Source of the DNA: Phytophthora quininea | Taxonomy: Eukaryota > Oomycota > Peronosporomycetes > Peronosporales > Peronosporaceae | DNA: 20,443 bases | Reading direction: 5' to 3' | Assembly (NCBI GenBank): GCA_011947345.1 | Contig: JAAVTG010000834.1 | Location: 1 to 20,443 of the forward strand | Shown here: one piece after another, positions 1 to 10,905 of the stretch | Position numbering within the stretch: the stretch's first letter is position 1 | How the letters are laid out: the number at the start of each line of letters is the position of its first letter | The notes under the pieces: generated by a model | What the model was told of the DNA's origin: nothing | The model's database searches: none | Seen by the model: only the letters and a program-made list of their open reading frames with translations | Made by a program: the position numbers and the translations under genes

Positions 1-2197
1 AGTTCGGGAAGAAGTCGTGGTCTTTTGGTCGAGATGGAAGCCCTGAGAAGGATAATGTAGACGCCACGGGAGATTTCGACTTGGTACTTGATGAATGCGA
101 ACTTTTCATCTTGTTCGTAATGGATGGCGGCTCGTGCTCGGCTAGCATTTCTTCCATCGCTGTTAGCTCGTCCAAGTACGTTGATTTCTCGGGCAAGATT
201 TCTTCTTCGTTGAGCTTCTTTGTGTTTTTCATTTTCTGGGCAAAGTTGGGATGAGCAAGTGCTGGTGCCGAGCTAGAAGCATTTAATGAGCTTGCACTAC
301 CGGCCTCGTAGTTGAGCGATGGAAGCTTTCGTGGAATTGGCAGGACTTGATCGTCACCGTCGCCAAATGCTTTCGACTGGAGTGTCTTCTTTCGTGTCTC
401 GAGGGTTGAGGGTGTCTTGGATTCCACCGTTTCTATCCATTGCTGCCGAAGTGCGTGATATCGTCTAAGGCAAGAACAGCAAAGCGGCTGAGACTCGTAG
501 AGTTGACTACGATCTCGCTTGGGCAGGCGATGCTGCAAGTGGAATGACAATGCTGCGGGAATTCGGTGAAGCCACCAGCGAGACTCATATCTTGTCGATG
601 CACAAAGTCGTTGAAGAACTCGCAGCTTCGTAAGACTTTCTTCGTGAGATATCCACTTGGCTCATTATCATTGTCTTCGTCGTCATTACTCTGTTGGTTT
701 GTTGGATCCGAGAACTTTTCGTTGGAATTCCACGCAATATCGTCCCGCACACCGCCACTTTTTCCAGTGAGTCGTGGGAAATGCTGTGGCCTCAATTCGA
801 GTTGGTGCAGATTGCGTTCTTGAAAGTCCTGTCAAATCCATTTGCGATGACATGGAGAATGATGATGTTGTAGCAGCTGACGCAGGACGTGTGGAAATCA
901 ATGAAAATGATTTCACTTGCAACAACCACCAATTCCCAGAGATATCTTGCAGCATATCGATCACGAGCTCGTGAAACCGTACTCGTAGTGCCCTCTCTAG
1001 TGCAAGTGCACTCGTGGAGGTTAACAGCCGAGGCTTGGACCAGGCCTGGTCCATGGTGCACTTTACCAGTTGACAATCGCCACTTTTTGAGTTCGTAACG
1101 AGGTTGCCATTACAACTGTCACCACCCCCACTCGATATGATCCAAACTGTCGACGAAAACTTGTCTTTCTTGCGAAATGCGCACCGTGTGATCCAAGCTT
1201 TTCGTCCGGTAGCATTGTGGATTTGTTTTAGCGTCAAGACAGCTCACAGAAGTAGCTGCTCCTTTGAACGGGATGTACTTCTGAATTGCCATGAGCTCAT
1301 TTTCGCCAGCAGAATTATCGAAAGAGGTTGCCTCGAATATGTCTAGCGTTTGGTTAACTTCTTGCTGAGAGTGCAGCAGTCGTAGGTTATTGTGTCGACA
1401 CTCTGGATCCGCTATACTTTTCGTCACCGCACAAACTTCTGCGCTGGTATTTGACACGATCTGAAGGAGAGCTTGACGATGGTCACGCCAGGTAGCTGCG
1501 CGCAAATACACTCGAACATGCAGCACGAACACTGCCATCAAACTTGAATCCGAGCCTGCTCGCTGGTCTTGATTTTGATCCTGGCAAAACAGAAGTGCAA
1601 CCCCATTCTTGCTTCCATCGAGCTGCGACAGCGAATCGGCATACGCAAAAGCGTCGGCGCAATGTTGACCGGAAAATCTGCAAGCTCAGTAGAAACAATT
1701 CCTGGCTCATTCGTGTCCGAAAGTTCCTTCTTGAGTGTTTGATTCACAAGCCGCTGGAAAAAGGCAAGACCAGGCCGCCAGGACAAGGACGTGTACTGTA
1801 CGGCAGCGTAATTCGCTTCACCCACAAGAGCCTGCCACCGCCGCCTCTGTGCGTTCTCGACGACCTGTTTGGTCTGGGCTGTTGACAACGGTGGAAGCTT
1901 GGGTCGTTCAGCCTGCACATCAAAACTCACTTAATATCGTTCAGCCTGCTTAGACTGAAGCGAGCTTACCCTCTCCACAGCCACGTCTTTTAAAGCACTG
2001 GAAGCAGTGTGTTTCTGAGCTTGCTGCGCTCGAAGTTCACGTTTTGCACGCATCCCACCATTGAGTCGCTTCTTCTTGTCGAGTTTCCGTAGCAGTTGCT
2101 CCGGTTTGTCGTCGTACAGATCTTTCAGCCACACTCGGTACGCATCCTTGAGCTCCTCATTCTGCAGCTTTACTCGAGACCTTGGCAGCGTCGCCAT
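1..2197 (-). CDS. Unrecognised protein, 3' end beyond the left edge
   Basis: I do not recognise this family. Translation starts at ATG 2197 (MATLPRSRVKLQNEELKD) with a basic, helix-prone N-terminus (KKKRLNGG, RAKRELRAQQAQK). A clear intron at 1913-1969 (57 nt, AGG/GTAAGC to TGTGCAG/GCT) joins exon 1 in frame to exon 2, which starts AERPKLPPLSTAQTK. The protein then reads on in pieces: about 1912-1545; 1541-1130; 1124-765; 758-460; and 450 to the left edge. Between pieces are one-base shifts: near 1541-1560, in the C5 run 1125-1129, in the T5 run 759-763, and near 455-470. Visible features are a WWLLQVKSF stretch around 930, an acidic patch (SNDDEDNDNEP) around 670, and a Ser/Lys-rich tail. 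The segment with SWRPGLAFFQRLVNQ and FPVNIAPTLLRMP faintly recalls lipid-binding SMP domains, but I do not rely on it. The gene could be a pseudogene; indel errors are more likely because neighbours show the same pattern. Confidence 0.6.
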
Positions 2198-2308
2198 CCA
2201 GACAAAACTCACAGGCTATTTGTGAAGCGAAACCCGGGAAGTAGCGATCGAAAATCTCCATGAGCTCATGTTCATGTTCATGTTCAAGCCTCAGTCTCTA
2301 CTGCTAGT

Positions 2309-3219
2309 TTACAACTTCCAGTCGTAGTTGTCGACGTTGAACTGTTCGAGAGACGTCATGACTTCGTCCGCATTAGCGTACAGCTCGGCACGTTGAGCAG
2401 CGTCCGTGTGGATGCGGACATCCGGGAGGGCCACGCTGTGCATCCCCGCAGCTTTGGCGGCAGCGACACCATTGACCGAGTCCTCGAACACCACACAGAA
2501 AGGTGCTTGATCGCCATCTTCTCCTTCCTTGAGTCCGAACAGTCTTTGGCTAGCAGTGCGGAAAATGTCCGGGGCGGGCTTACCCTGTTTCACCGCCGGG
2601 TCGTCTCCGGTGACGATGGTCGACATGTACGAGAACATCTTTGGGTGATGCTTGATCTTGGTCTCCACCACTGCTCTGGTGTTGGACGTGGCCAAGGCGA
2701 TGGGGATTCCGCGGGCGTGGAGAGTAGCGAGCAGCTCCACTGCACCCGGGAGCTCCTTGGCCTGGTCCTGCATGGCGATCATCTTGGTCTCCCACTGCTT
2801 CAGTAGCTCCTTGGGGGTGATGTCCTGCTCCGTAAGGCCGCTGGCTTCGATGGCCATGCGCGTCCACACGGACGACCCAGAATGGTCTTGTGCATAGCCA
2901 TCGTGAACGTCTTGCCGAACTGGCTCACGACGTGATCGATGGCGATTCGACTAAGCTCCTCCGTGTCTAGAAGCGTGCCGTCCATGTCGAAGATGGCGCC
3001 GCGGAGCTGCACTTTGGGAGCGCAGGAGTCGAGTTGGTCATTGTGTCCACTTGTCTCTGACGTGGTGCTTGGACTGCAAAAGTAGGAATGGAAAACCGTT
3101 GCGAATCTGAAGTTTTTAGTAGCCAATCGTGGATGATGCGAAATCGTGAGAAACCCACGATTACGAAGGTGTGTTGCTGTCCGACGGGCTCCAATATCTA
3201 CGCAGCGTTCTAAGTACAT
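2309..3219 (-). CDS. HAD-superfamily phosphatase (HDHD1/pseudouridine-5'-phosphatase-like)
   Basis: This is a haloacid-dehalogenase-fold phosphatase of the beta-phosphoglucomutase-like/HDHD1 subgroup, whose members remove phosphate from small phospho-metabolites; the substrate here is unknown. All four HAD motifs are visible. Motif I is FDMDGTLLDTEE, with the nucleophile Asp and the acid/base Asp. Motif II is ALATSNT. The motif III Lys is in KQGKPAPDIF. Motif IV is VVFEDSVNGVAAAKAAG. The cap region lies between motifs I and II. The stop codon is at 2309-2311. One frame break lies near 2888-2895: TILGRP ends one frame and VWTRMAIEASG opens the next, and a single extra base restores the family pattern. 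Two starts are possible. ATG 3219 is in frame with motif I and adds about 70 Arg-rich residues. ATG 3041 (MTNSTPALPK) needs one more A in the AAA at 3013-3015 but gives the usual length near 240 aa. Confidence 0.85.
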
Positions 3220-3298
3220 TCATTTTTTATTGCCATCCCTAGCAACTTATCACGGGTGACGACTTCGCTGCAAGCTAACCACTTTTGTTCTTTCCAGC

Positions 3299-5603
<2,305 letters not shown>

Positions 5604-6614
5604 GTGTAAGCTGTTGAAATGGTATGGGTATTGTGGGGTTTGCCTGTTCCGTTTCAGCTGGCGGTAAGTTATCCACTGATGGTTACTCGAGCGGTTGCAG
5701 TATCGGGAAGACCGTCTTCCGAAGACGTTTGCGGGGCAGTTCGCTGATCATTATCCAAGATGCTGGTTCATGGTGGAGTTTCGCACAAGCCGATCCTTGT
5801 CGACATGATGAAGGCCATCCTGGTCAGGATAGTGTTGTTTGATACCCCTCGCGACAACGACTGCAGCTCAGCTTGACATTGTTCAGCACATGATGCGAGC
5901 GAGCATCTACGCGGATGACTTTTACTCATCGGAACGTCCGTCGAGTGGAGAATTTGAGCTGGCAGACCGATATTGGTGCGGTGTGCTGCTTGTATCGCGT
6001 TGTTGGACCACGTTCTCCGAGTCGACTGGCCCTTGCTCAAGTTGCTAAGCAGCGACGCTGAAACTTGTAGAAACCGTGAATGGAGGCCGTTAGCAAACCC
6101 TGTCGAAACTGTGTGGCTCAGCGACTTGTATGGTAACTGCGAAGAACGCGAGCTTGTTGCCTTTTGAGCACGCAGCACAGGGACCATGGCCCCAGCGGTA
6201 TCCAAACACCAAAGGCCTCTTGTTCGATTGCTGAAAGCAGCCGTTTCGAGAATCACATCAAGCAAAGCCACTTTGCGCGGCCACATGAAGAACGCCAAGC
6301 GGACCGTGCGGCGAACGCGGGGCCAAATTTTGCTCGAGAGGAGCTCGCTCGCGCCGGACCAAACTGCCGTGTGGGAACGCTTTGCAACGGCGTCTTATCC
6401 TGAGCGACTTGGGTGTTTTGAGTCGATCACGCTGCTGGGCTGCTGCTTCAACGCACAAGACGAGCCAAGCGCGCCTGCCAACACCTTGAGGCCTCGGAAA
6501 TCTCTCGTGGATTGGCTAAGCGGTCACCAGAGACCGCCCGATCTTCCCACGGGCCGCCGGCCGAGGCAACATTGCTGTGCTTTTCATTTCGCATGCCCAG
6601 CACGGTTGCAGCGC
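5604..6614. other. Stretch without a confident gene; ambiguous ORFs on both strands
   Basis: Immediately after the Vps55-like stop there are two GT-AG intron-like segments, 5606-5657 and 5664-5700, possibly a spliced 3' UTR. Further on, a 176-codon minus frame (5768-6298) and a 166-codon plus frame (6186-6686) are open, together with shorter plus-strand fragments around 5700-6170. None shows a family motif I recognise, and codon-use signals are mixed. Given the indel rate in the rest of the window, a fragmented real gene is possible but cannot be asserted. Confidence 0.4.
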
Positions 6615-6767
6615 TCAGTAGTAGTAGCGGTTACCCGCGTAGGGATGTTCGTCGCCATGCCGCGCTGGTTCGAACGCGGTGAGTAACCTGCCAGTCTCGC
6701 CGTTGCATTGCGAGCCTCGGAGACCGGGATGTAGAAGAGCAATGGACACCGCAAGGCCCGCCGCCAT
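6615..6767 (-). CDS. Possible small protein ending HPYAGNRYYY
   Basis: The minus frame ending at 6615 has strongly G/C-biased third positions from about 6815 to its stop, which is what real genes here show. The segment reads VMAAGLAVSIALLHPGL, a short hydrophobic stretch, then a hydrophilic tail ending HPYAGNRYYY. I chose ATG 6767, which gives 50 aa. The open frame continues upstream to 7019, so an upstream exon is possible; an acceptor-like CAG lies near 6810. It would be divergent from the sorting nexin gene. No family is recognised. Confidence 0.27.
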   Translation of the reverse strand: MAAGLAVSIALLHPGLRGSQCNGETGRLLTAFEPARHGDEHPYAGNRYYY

Positions 6768-6965
6768 GACCTTGACAGCAGCGCATCCGATCAAAGCGCG
6801 CAGCTGGAGCTGGATATCAGGCCGCGGCCATACATTTCCCCAGTCAACGCATTCACGACGAAACGAAAAGCGTGCCTCGTCGTGACGAGTGGCCTTTCGC
6901 GCCGTCCTAGACGGCGTCCGTTTCGTCGCTGTGGAGGCAAATCCAAGCGCTGGTCTAGCAGACCC

Positions 6966-6981
6966 GCTCATTCTCGAAACC
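6966..6981 (+). promoter_or_regulatory. Oomycete-type initiator (Inr) of the sorting nexin gene
   Basis: GCTCATTCTCGAAAC matches the first part of the known oomycete core promoter, roughly GCTCATTYY followed by an AT-rich flank, and lies about 57 bp upstream of ATG 7025. That is the usual place for a transcription start in these organisms. The match is by eye; no transcript data are available. Confidence 0.5.
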
Positions 6982-7024
6982 TCTTCGTCCGCAGCAAGCA
7001 GCAAGACACCTCTCTCCACAGACC

Positions 7025-8372
7025 ATGAGCATCGAGTCCGACCTGAGCACGCGCAGCCTGCCGGGCGACATCACCGTGGGCCCCGCCGGCAAGGTCGGCG
7101 ACGGCGTCAACTCGTACTACGTGTACAAGGTCACCTCGGCCGAGGACGTGGTCGTGGACCGCCGCTACTCGGACTTCCTGTGGCTGCACCACCAGCTCTC
7201 CAAGCAGTGCGCGGGCTACGTGATCCCGCCGCTGCCGGCCAAGACGGTGGGGCTGCTGCAGGGCCCCGAGTTCCTCGAGCACCGTCGCCACGGACTCGAG
7301 CGCTTCCTGCGCAAGGTCGTGGACCACGACGAGCTGCGCAACTCCAACTTCTTCACGAGCTTCCTCGAGTGCTCGGCTGTGGAGCTGACGGCGCTCAAGG
7401 CCGAGGCCCAGCGCGACGCCACGTCCGTCTCGTCCGTCGTGCAGCGCACGCAGATGCTCAACAACTGGTGGGGCAAGACGTACCAGCGCATGGTCGAGAA
7501 CGACACGCTCAACCTGTTCGGCTCCCGCGGCGGCGAGGACGGCGAGAACAGCAAGGTGGTTGAGGACCCAGAGTTCACCAAGGTGGCCAAGTACGTCAGC
7601 AAGCTCAACGCGCAGATCCAGAGCCTCAAGAGCAAGGTGCGCGCCGCCAGCGCCCAGAACAAGCTGGCGGCCGGAGCTCACTGCGACCTCATCGAGTGCC
7701 TCAACTGGGTGGCCGACGCCGAGGAGGAGAATGCCGAGATGCCCACCAGCTACTACAGCGCGCTTCTGGCCATGCTGGACACGCGCGCGCCAAATGGACG
7801 CGGAGCTGGAGGCATTCTCGGCCAGTGTCAACGACCTGGCCCGTTGGATTAAGGCTGTGCAGAAGGCGCTGGATGTGCGCGAGGACCGTCGGTTCCTGTA
7901 CCAGGCACAGCTGGCAGCGCACCGCAAGGCTGTCAACGGCGACGGCGAGGACTCGCCCTCTGCGGCGCGCCTCAGCAACGACCTGGTGGCCGCCAAGGAC
8001 GAATTCGAACGCGTTCACTCGCGCGTCATGCGTGAAGTGGCTCGCTTCCGTGGCCTGAAGGCTGTGGAGCTCAAGAGACTATTCCTGGAGTTCGCCCAGC
8101 TGCAGATGCGCAACGCCAAGGAGCTCGAGAAGATCGTGGCGCAGAGCACCGCCGAGCTGGAGGAGTCGCTGCCGGCCAATCTGCTGTATGCGGCGCAGAC
8201 GCCGGCGTCCTGCACGGACCTCTTTATGTCGCGCGACTCGTTCGGCATGGACAAGGAGAACGTCATGACCGCCAAGTCCACGGCCTCTACGTCTCCCACA
8301 GGAAGCACAGAGCTGACCAAGCCTGAAGTCGCGGCTGCCCAGTCCTCCTACTCGGACGTTCATATTTACTGA
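7025..8372 (+). CDS. PX-BAR sorting nexin
   Basis: This is a sorting nexin expected to bind phosphatidylinositol-3-phosphate on endosomes and shape tubules in retromer or Snx4-type recycling. The PX domain occupies about residues 15-125: YYVYKVTS, the lipid-binding RRYSDFLWLHHQL, the Pro-rich IPPLPAKTVG, and RRHGLERFLRKVV. A long, helical BAR-type region follows from about residue 180 to 400, with FTKVAKYVSKLNAQIQSLKS, ELEAFSASVNDLARWIKAVQ and KDEFERVHSRVMREVARFRG. The C-terminus is a Ser/Thr-rich tail ending DVHIY. The start is the first ATG after the initiator. The coding sequence is intronless but has one frame break at 7781-7792, in a CGCGCGCGCC tract: dropping one base joins MLDTRA to QMDAELEAF. 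Architecture fits the Snx1/2 or Snx4 subgroups; I cannot decide between them by eye. Confidence 0.9.
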
Positions 8373-8435
8373 AATAATGCCGATCCTGCTTCTTGTCTTT
8401 GCTGTTTTAGTGTAGTTGCCGGACCGGCGGCCAGC

Positions 8436-8446
8436 AATGCCTGCAG
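8436..8446 (+). repeat. 11-bp direct repeat, left of the Fanzor gene
   Basis: AATGCCTGCAG occurs here and again at 11130-11140, so the two copies bracket the Fanzor gene. It could be a target-site duplication. Chance is not excluded: an 11-mer shared between two windows of about 300 bp is expected only a few percent of the time. Confidence 0.35.
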
Positions 8447-8481
8447 ACGACGCTGCGAGACGACCTGCTTCCTTGAGGTTA

Positions 8482-8496
8482 CCACCCGATGGATGG
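8482..8496. other. Small hairpin just downstream of the Fanzor stop
   Basis: On the minus (Fanzor) strand CCATCC-ATC-GGGTGG forms a six-pair stem, including one wobble pair, with a three-base loop about 25 nt after the stop codon. In TnpB and Fanzor loci the guide (omega) RNA overlaps the 3' end of the gene and the element end, so this is where such structure would be expected. On its own the hairpin is too small to be convincing. Confidence 0.3.
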
Positions 8497-8520
8497 CCTG
8501 GCTGGGGAAATGAATGGGGA

Positions 8521-10905
8521 TCACTGGTGAGTCTGGCGTGGCGGAGTCGACCGTGATTGGCGTCTCAGTCTCTCAGGCCGTGTCGGGTCACCTTGTAGCT
8601 GCCGCATGATGATGCTGAGAATGTTTTGGACGCATTCACGTCCCGGTCGACGGTCAAGCCGCAGCCTCCATTCTTCGTCAAGCAATGCAGCACCTTGTGC
8701 ACCTTCACGACTTTTTCTTGTTCGTTGCGGAAGACGCGCTTGGTGGTCTGGTTGGTCATCTTCGCAGCGCATGCACAGTCAAAGTGCATGCAGCTGGTTC
8801 TGAACTCGTCCACTACGACGACTTCACATCGAGATGCGAGACGGCGGGCTAACATTTTGACAGGGCCGGCCGGACAGTTCTTGATGTGAGAGTTGCAAGC
8901 AGCACCACTATCACCGAAGCCGATGATCGTCTTTTTGTTCTTTGGCGCCATCTCGTTGATGGCACGGTCGATCTGGCGGGTCTTCTGCGTGTATCGGTGA
9001 AACTTTAGCTTTCTGAAGATCCGGCTGTAGAAAAAGATTAGTATCTTGCGTCCATGCTCAAATGAAAAGTTGATGTGCTTCATGAAGACCGATAGGCTCG
9101 CCGTTTTCTTGGTCGGCGTGGCTCGAAGGAGGTCGCGCACTTCAGTGTCTTTGGCAATCTCGTTCCTGGAGCGGTTCGAACGCATGAACCCACTGGCACT
9201 ACGGTATGCAGTCGTGCGAAAGCGCACTGACTTTCCAAGGTTGTTCGTAGCTGTGATGAAGTCTGTTCGGCCCGGATCAATCCCCACACAACGTCGTAGT
9301 CGGTGATCTTGCCCTTCGGTGTCTTGGAGAGCCTGGGCCCAAGGACGTCCGACGTAGTGACGTCGGCTGCCACGTCGCCGCTCGATCGCCGCTTCTTGGC
9401 TCGTTTCTTTTTCCTCTGGTAGGGCGGCTCATGTGGATGGAGACGCCGTATCCGTCCGTGGAGATCTCCTCGCGAATGCCCTCTTCTCCTCCTTCTCAAC
9501 TGCGTCGATACGGAAGAAACGACGCCACCACATCGCTCAGCTCTTTCCACCGAGACTCATTCTTCCAGTGCAAACACTCCCCCAGTGTCCATGTCTCGTT
9601 GCCGAGCTCTACCGTCATGGTCAAGTCGACGTGGAGGCTCCGTTTCAGAAGCCCTCGGAACGCGCAGGAGTCCATGGTGAAGTACGAAGCCTCGAAGCCT
9701 TTTTGGACGGCAGCAATCCGTAGACACGAAGCTCATCAACTTCGTCGTTGTCGGCGTTCTGGATGTTGGTAGTCTCAATCTCCTTCAGGAATTCATGCAT
9801 CAGTGGCACCAAGTCATGCGGTTTCCAACTTATTTTACCGCTAGGAGCCCGTGGAGTCTTAGCACGCAGACTCTGGACTATGGGGTCGTTCCCAGTGTAG
9901 TCAGCTGCAAACACCGCATCGACCAAGGCGTGGGCCTCCTCCTTCTCGAGCCCCAAAGTTTCCAGAGCATGCCGTCGCAGCCGCTTGGCGAAGTTCGCTA
10001 CGACGCTGTTCTGAGTGTTGGTCGCCATCGCTCTGGCTGCTGTCGAAAGCCACAGTATTGAGATGGGTTGCGTCAATTGGAGCCGTGGCGCCACGCAGCT
10101 GCATGAAGTCGAAGCCAGCGAGCTCCAGCTCTGCGTTGAACTTGTTTGGTGGCTGTCCATAGAAAGTTTTGGTCGAAAGCCAGGCCTGAAAGGCCGCCTC
10201 TGTGAAGCGAGGAGCCTGTCGAGTGCCAGCACGGGCTTGCTCCAGCTGGAATCGCTGCTGCAGGGACAACTTGGTTCTGGCGCGGTTGGTGACCAAGCTG
10301 AGGCACGTCTGGAAGAATTCCTTGGCCATGACGCCCAGTGTCTTGCCGCTCTCCAACTGACGCAGAGCGTAAAAGCTTGCAAGCAGGTAGGCTTCGGCGA
10401 CGGCTTGGTTAACGTCGAGGAGAACTTCATCCCATGCCAGTACTCGAGCTTCCTTGCGGCAGAACTGGTGCATGGTCTTCTTAGTGACAAAGAAGTCGAG
10501 GCTTTTGTTGCGCTGCAGCCGCTCAGCGACGTCCGGGCGAGTGCCCAGCGGAGGCTCGATCGACGTCTTGCTCCATACTTGCGCTGCCCTTGCTGATGCG
10601 ACGGTAAATTGTAAAGTGAAGAGTGATTGGATTGCCGACTTCAACGTCTTTAAATGATTGTAGCACAATCGCGGATATCTTTCTGCTGCTGCGTTCGACC
10701 GTGTTTGCTTTATTCGGTAGATGTGCTCGAAGACAAGCCTCTGAACGCTGAAGAAGCCGCGCTGTCCTTGAATGGCAGTCGGTCCGTGGCGACACCTCGA
10801 CGGCATCGCAAGCTTGTTCGTGTCGTCGTTTTGCTGAGCTGCTACTCCAGGCGCGGCGACGAGGTCGACACCTCCATCGCTGCAGTGCTGCTGTATATAA
10901 TTCAA
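8521..10905 (-). CDS. Fanzor (eukaryotic TnpB homologue), Fz1-like RNA-guided nuclease
   Basis: The C-terminal half carries the TnpB/Fanzor RuvC nuclease. RuvC-I is VGIDPGRTDFITATNN (Asp codon 9276-9278). IIGFGDSGAACNSHIKN occupies the usual RuvC-II place without a Glu. VVVVDEFRTSCMHFDC supplies a relocated Glu (8805-8807) and the first zinc-finger cysteines. HCLTKNGGCG and TVDRDVNASK give the second cysteine pair and RuvC-III (Asp 8640-8642). The protein then continues NILSIIMRQLQG to a stop at 8521. Upstream, STDGYGVSIHMSRP resembles the strand before RuvC-I, and RKKKRAKKRR is a likely nuclear localisation signal. The N-terminal part (AERLQRNKSLDFFVTKKTMH onward) is helical. Breaks lie at about 10045, 9700-9704, 9495 and 9465 (two compensating shifts around an in-frame TGA), 9422-9424, about 9283, and 8624-8627. 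The start is unresolved: the frame is open to 10905, and the confident core begins near 10560. It may be a decayed copy. Confidence 0.88.

Noticed and set aside
2267..2286. Three tandem CATGTT units
   Set aside because: This is a minor simple repeat in a short intergenic gap with no sign of function.
6889..7563. Second plus-strand frame (224 codons) overlapping the PX domain
   Set aside because: Its Arg/Gly/Pro-rich composition is typical of an off-frame reading of GC-rich codons.
6968..7996. Long minus-strand open frame (342 codons) opposite the sorting nexin
   Set aside because: It is the antisense shadow of a GC-rich coding region; the product is Leu/Val/Arg-rich without motifs, while the plus strand has clear PX and BAR signatures.
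9431..10596. Plus-strand open frames opposite the Fanzor gene
   Set aside because: They have no motifs; the minus strand carries the family signatures through the same interval.
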